Assembly (NCBI GenBank): GCA_030039915.1
Contig: JASHUP010000146.1
Location: 1-15,865 of the forward strand
Direction of reading: 5' to 3'
From: Thermoplasmata archaeon
GTDB taxonomy: Archaea > Thermoplasmatota > Thermoplasmata > UBA184
Length of the DNA stretch: 15,865 bases
The position numbers were made by a program, and so were the translations under genes. Below the pieces are notes generated by a model. It searched no databases. It had not been told where the DNA came from and worked only from the letters and a program-made list of their open reading frames with translations. Shown here piece by piece: positions 14,651 through 15,865 of the stretch (position 1 is its first letter; every line of letters begins with the position of its first letter).

Positions 14651-15784
14651 ATGAAGTCCATCATCCAGGAAGCGATCGCGAAACACCAGGAAAACCAGTC
14701 CCTGGTAGAAGAGAAGAAGCCGACCGCGCCGGCGTACGCAAGCTCGGACGACGCCGAGCTCGCGAAGCTGGCGGAGACCCTCAAGGTCAACATCCGCATC
14801 GTCGGATGCGGTGGCGGCGGCTCGAACACGATCAACCGCTGCGTCGAGGAAGGCATCCAGGGCGCCGAGATGTGCGCCATCAACACCGACGCGAAACACC
14901 TCCTCACGATCCACTCTCCCCGCAAGATCCTCATCGGCCGTCGTGCGACGAAGGGACTCGGCGCCGGCGCCCGCCCCGAGATCGGCGAGGAGGCCGCGCG
15001 CGAGAACGAGGAGGAGCTGCGCCAGTTCGTGAACGGCGCCCACATCGTGTTCATCACCGCCGGCATGGGCGGCGGGACCGGAACCGGTTCCGCGCACCTG
15101 GTCGCCCGGCTCGCGAAGGAGGCCGGAGCGCTCACGATGGGCGTCGTCACCCTCCCGTTCGCGGGCGAGGGGGCGGCGCGCATGGAGCAGGCCCGCGATG
15201 GGCTCGAGCGCCTGCGCCGCGTCTGCGACACGACCATCGTCATTCAGAACGACAAGCTGCTCGAGCTCGTGCCCCGCATGCCCCTCGATTCGGCGTTCAA
15301 GCTCGCCGACGCGGTCCTGATGACCGCGATCAAGGGCATCACCGAGATCGTGACGAAGCCCGGCCTCGTCAACCTCGACTACGCCGACATCCTGACCGTC
15401 ATGAAGGACGGCGGGGTTGCGCTCATCGGGCTCGGCGAGAGCGAGAGCGCCACCGACCGCGTCACCGAGGCGGTCACCGAGGCCCTCACCTCGCCGCTCC
15501 TCGGGTCGGTCGAGCTCAAGGACGCGACCGGCGCCCTCGTCCGCGTGATCGGCGGACCGACCATGACCGTCAGCGAGGCCGAAAAGGCCGCGGCGCTGGT
15601 CGGCGGCAAGATCTCGAAGCGCGCCCGCATCATCTGGGGCTGCTCCGTCGAGAACTCCCCCGAGATGGAGAACACCATCAAGGTGCTCCTCATCATCACG
15701 GGCGTGCGCGCGCAGAGCCTTCTCGGACAGAAGGGAGGCTACGCCGCCGGTGAGTCCGAGGAAGTCATCGACCTCGTCCGCTAG
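14651..15784 (+). CDS. ftsZ: Cell division protein FtsZ (tubulin-like GTPase)
   Basis: 377 residues, a usual archaeal FtsZ length. It polymerises with GTP into the division ring at mid-cell. The N-terminal helix MKSIIQEAIAKH is typical of euryarchaeal FtsZ. The nucleotide site includes VGCGGGGSNT (51-60), INTDAKHL and the tubulin signature GGGTGTGS (140-147). The T7 loop NLDYAD (241-246) supplies the acidic residues that act on the GTP of the neighbouring subunit. The second domain runs through IWGCSVE and VLLIITGV. The tail after the core is short and ends EEVIDLVR, a candidate site for a membrane-tethering partner such as SepF (inference). His149 stands where many family members have Pro (GTGSAPV). 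Start ATG 14651 has no clear Shine-Dalgarno. I do not assign FtsZ1 or FtsZ2 firmly. Confidence 0.96.
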   Translation: MKSIIQEAIAKHQENQSLVEEKKPTAPAYASSDDAELAKLAETLKVNIRIVGCGGGGSNTINRCVEEGIQGAEMCAINTDAKHLLTIHSPRKILIGRRATKGLGAGARPEIGEEAARENEEELRQFVNGAHIVFITAGMGGGTGTGSAHLVARLAKEAGALTMGVVTLPFAGEGAARMEQARDGLERLRRVCDTTIVIQNDKLLELVPRMPLDSAFKLADAVLMTAIKGITEIVTKPGLVNLDYADILTVMKDGGVALIGLGESESATDRVTEAVTEALTSPLLGSVELKDATGALVRVIGGPTMTVSEAEKAAALVGGKISKRARIIWGCSVENSPEMENTIKVLLIITGVRAQSLLGQKGGYAAGESEEVIDLVR

Positions 15785-15800
15785 AGCGGGACGCCCCCGT

Positions 15801-15830
15801 CCCCGCTACCTCGGCCTCGAGGTGGCGGGG
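15801..15830 (+). terminator. Strong hairpin downstream of ftsZ, possible terminator or 3'-end structure
   Basis: A 13-bp stem (one G-T pair) with a 4-nt loop GCCT starts 16 bases after the ftsZ stop codon. The outer arms are CCCCGC and GCGGGG, the inner arms ACCTCG and CGAGGT. A pyrimidine stretch CTTTCCCCCC follows about 15 bases later. Archaeal termination mainly needs T-runs, which are absent, so an mRNA 3'-end stabiliser or processing signal is equally possible. Confidence 0.45.
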
Positions 15831-15865
15831 GAACACCTTCCGAGCCTTTCCCCCCGCGCGTGGGA

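Noticed and set aside
1..15865. CRISPR arrays, insertion sequences, rRNA genes or integrase sites
   Set aside because: No regularly spaced repeats, transposase or integrase-like ORFs, terminal inverted repeats or rRNA-like sequence were seen on reading both strands.

Overview
The window is from a GC-rich archaeon. Three things show this: the large subunit of the archaeal family-D DNA polymerase, the archaeal formate-dependent purine enzyme PurP, and TATA-box promoters lying about 30-37 bases before start codons. A Thermoplasmatota-type euryarchaeon is my best guess, from the FtsZ N-terminus and the kelch/PKD surface protein. That placement is inference.

Layout. (1) 1-947, minus: the N-terminal part of a P-loop (AAA/STAND-like) ATPase that runs off the left edge. 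(2) 982-6857, minus: a tight five-gene operon. In transcription order it encodes the FAD, 2Fe-2S and molybdopterin subunits of a molybdenum hydroxylase, then purP, then gcvT. Junctions overlap by 1-4 bases except one 14-base gap. (3) 6960-7783, plus: a winged-helix regulator and a small beta-rich protein, divergent from the operon across a roughly 100-base promoter region. (4) 7809-7909, minus: a tRNA-Arg(UCG) whose T-loop carries a 26-nt insertion that looks like a non-canonical archaeal tRNA intron. (5) 8047-11379, minus: DNA polymerase D large subunit, intein-free. (6) 11521-13479, plus: a membrane-anchored surface protein with six kelch-like blades and two PKD domains. (7) 13658-14455, minus: a class I SAM methyltransferase. 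(8) 14651-15784, plus: ftsZ, preceded by a possible 10-codon leader ORF and followed by a 13-bp hairpin.

How the genes work together. The operon combines a three-subunit molybdenum hydroxylase with two one-carbon enzymes: PurP, which formylates AICAR using formate and ATP, and GcvT, which makes methylene-tetrahydrofolate or -pterin from glycine. The hydroxylase's substrate is not determined, but it lacks the active-site Cys of form I CO dehydrogenase. The divergent winged-helix protein is a candidate local regulator. PolD, the tRNA and FtsZ are housekeeping functions.

Two initiation modes can be seen. First genes of units appear leaderless or nearly so. Several internal operon genes carry Shine-Dalgarno sequences 6-8 bases before ATG. 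The most unusual item is the tRNA with the T-loop insertion.
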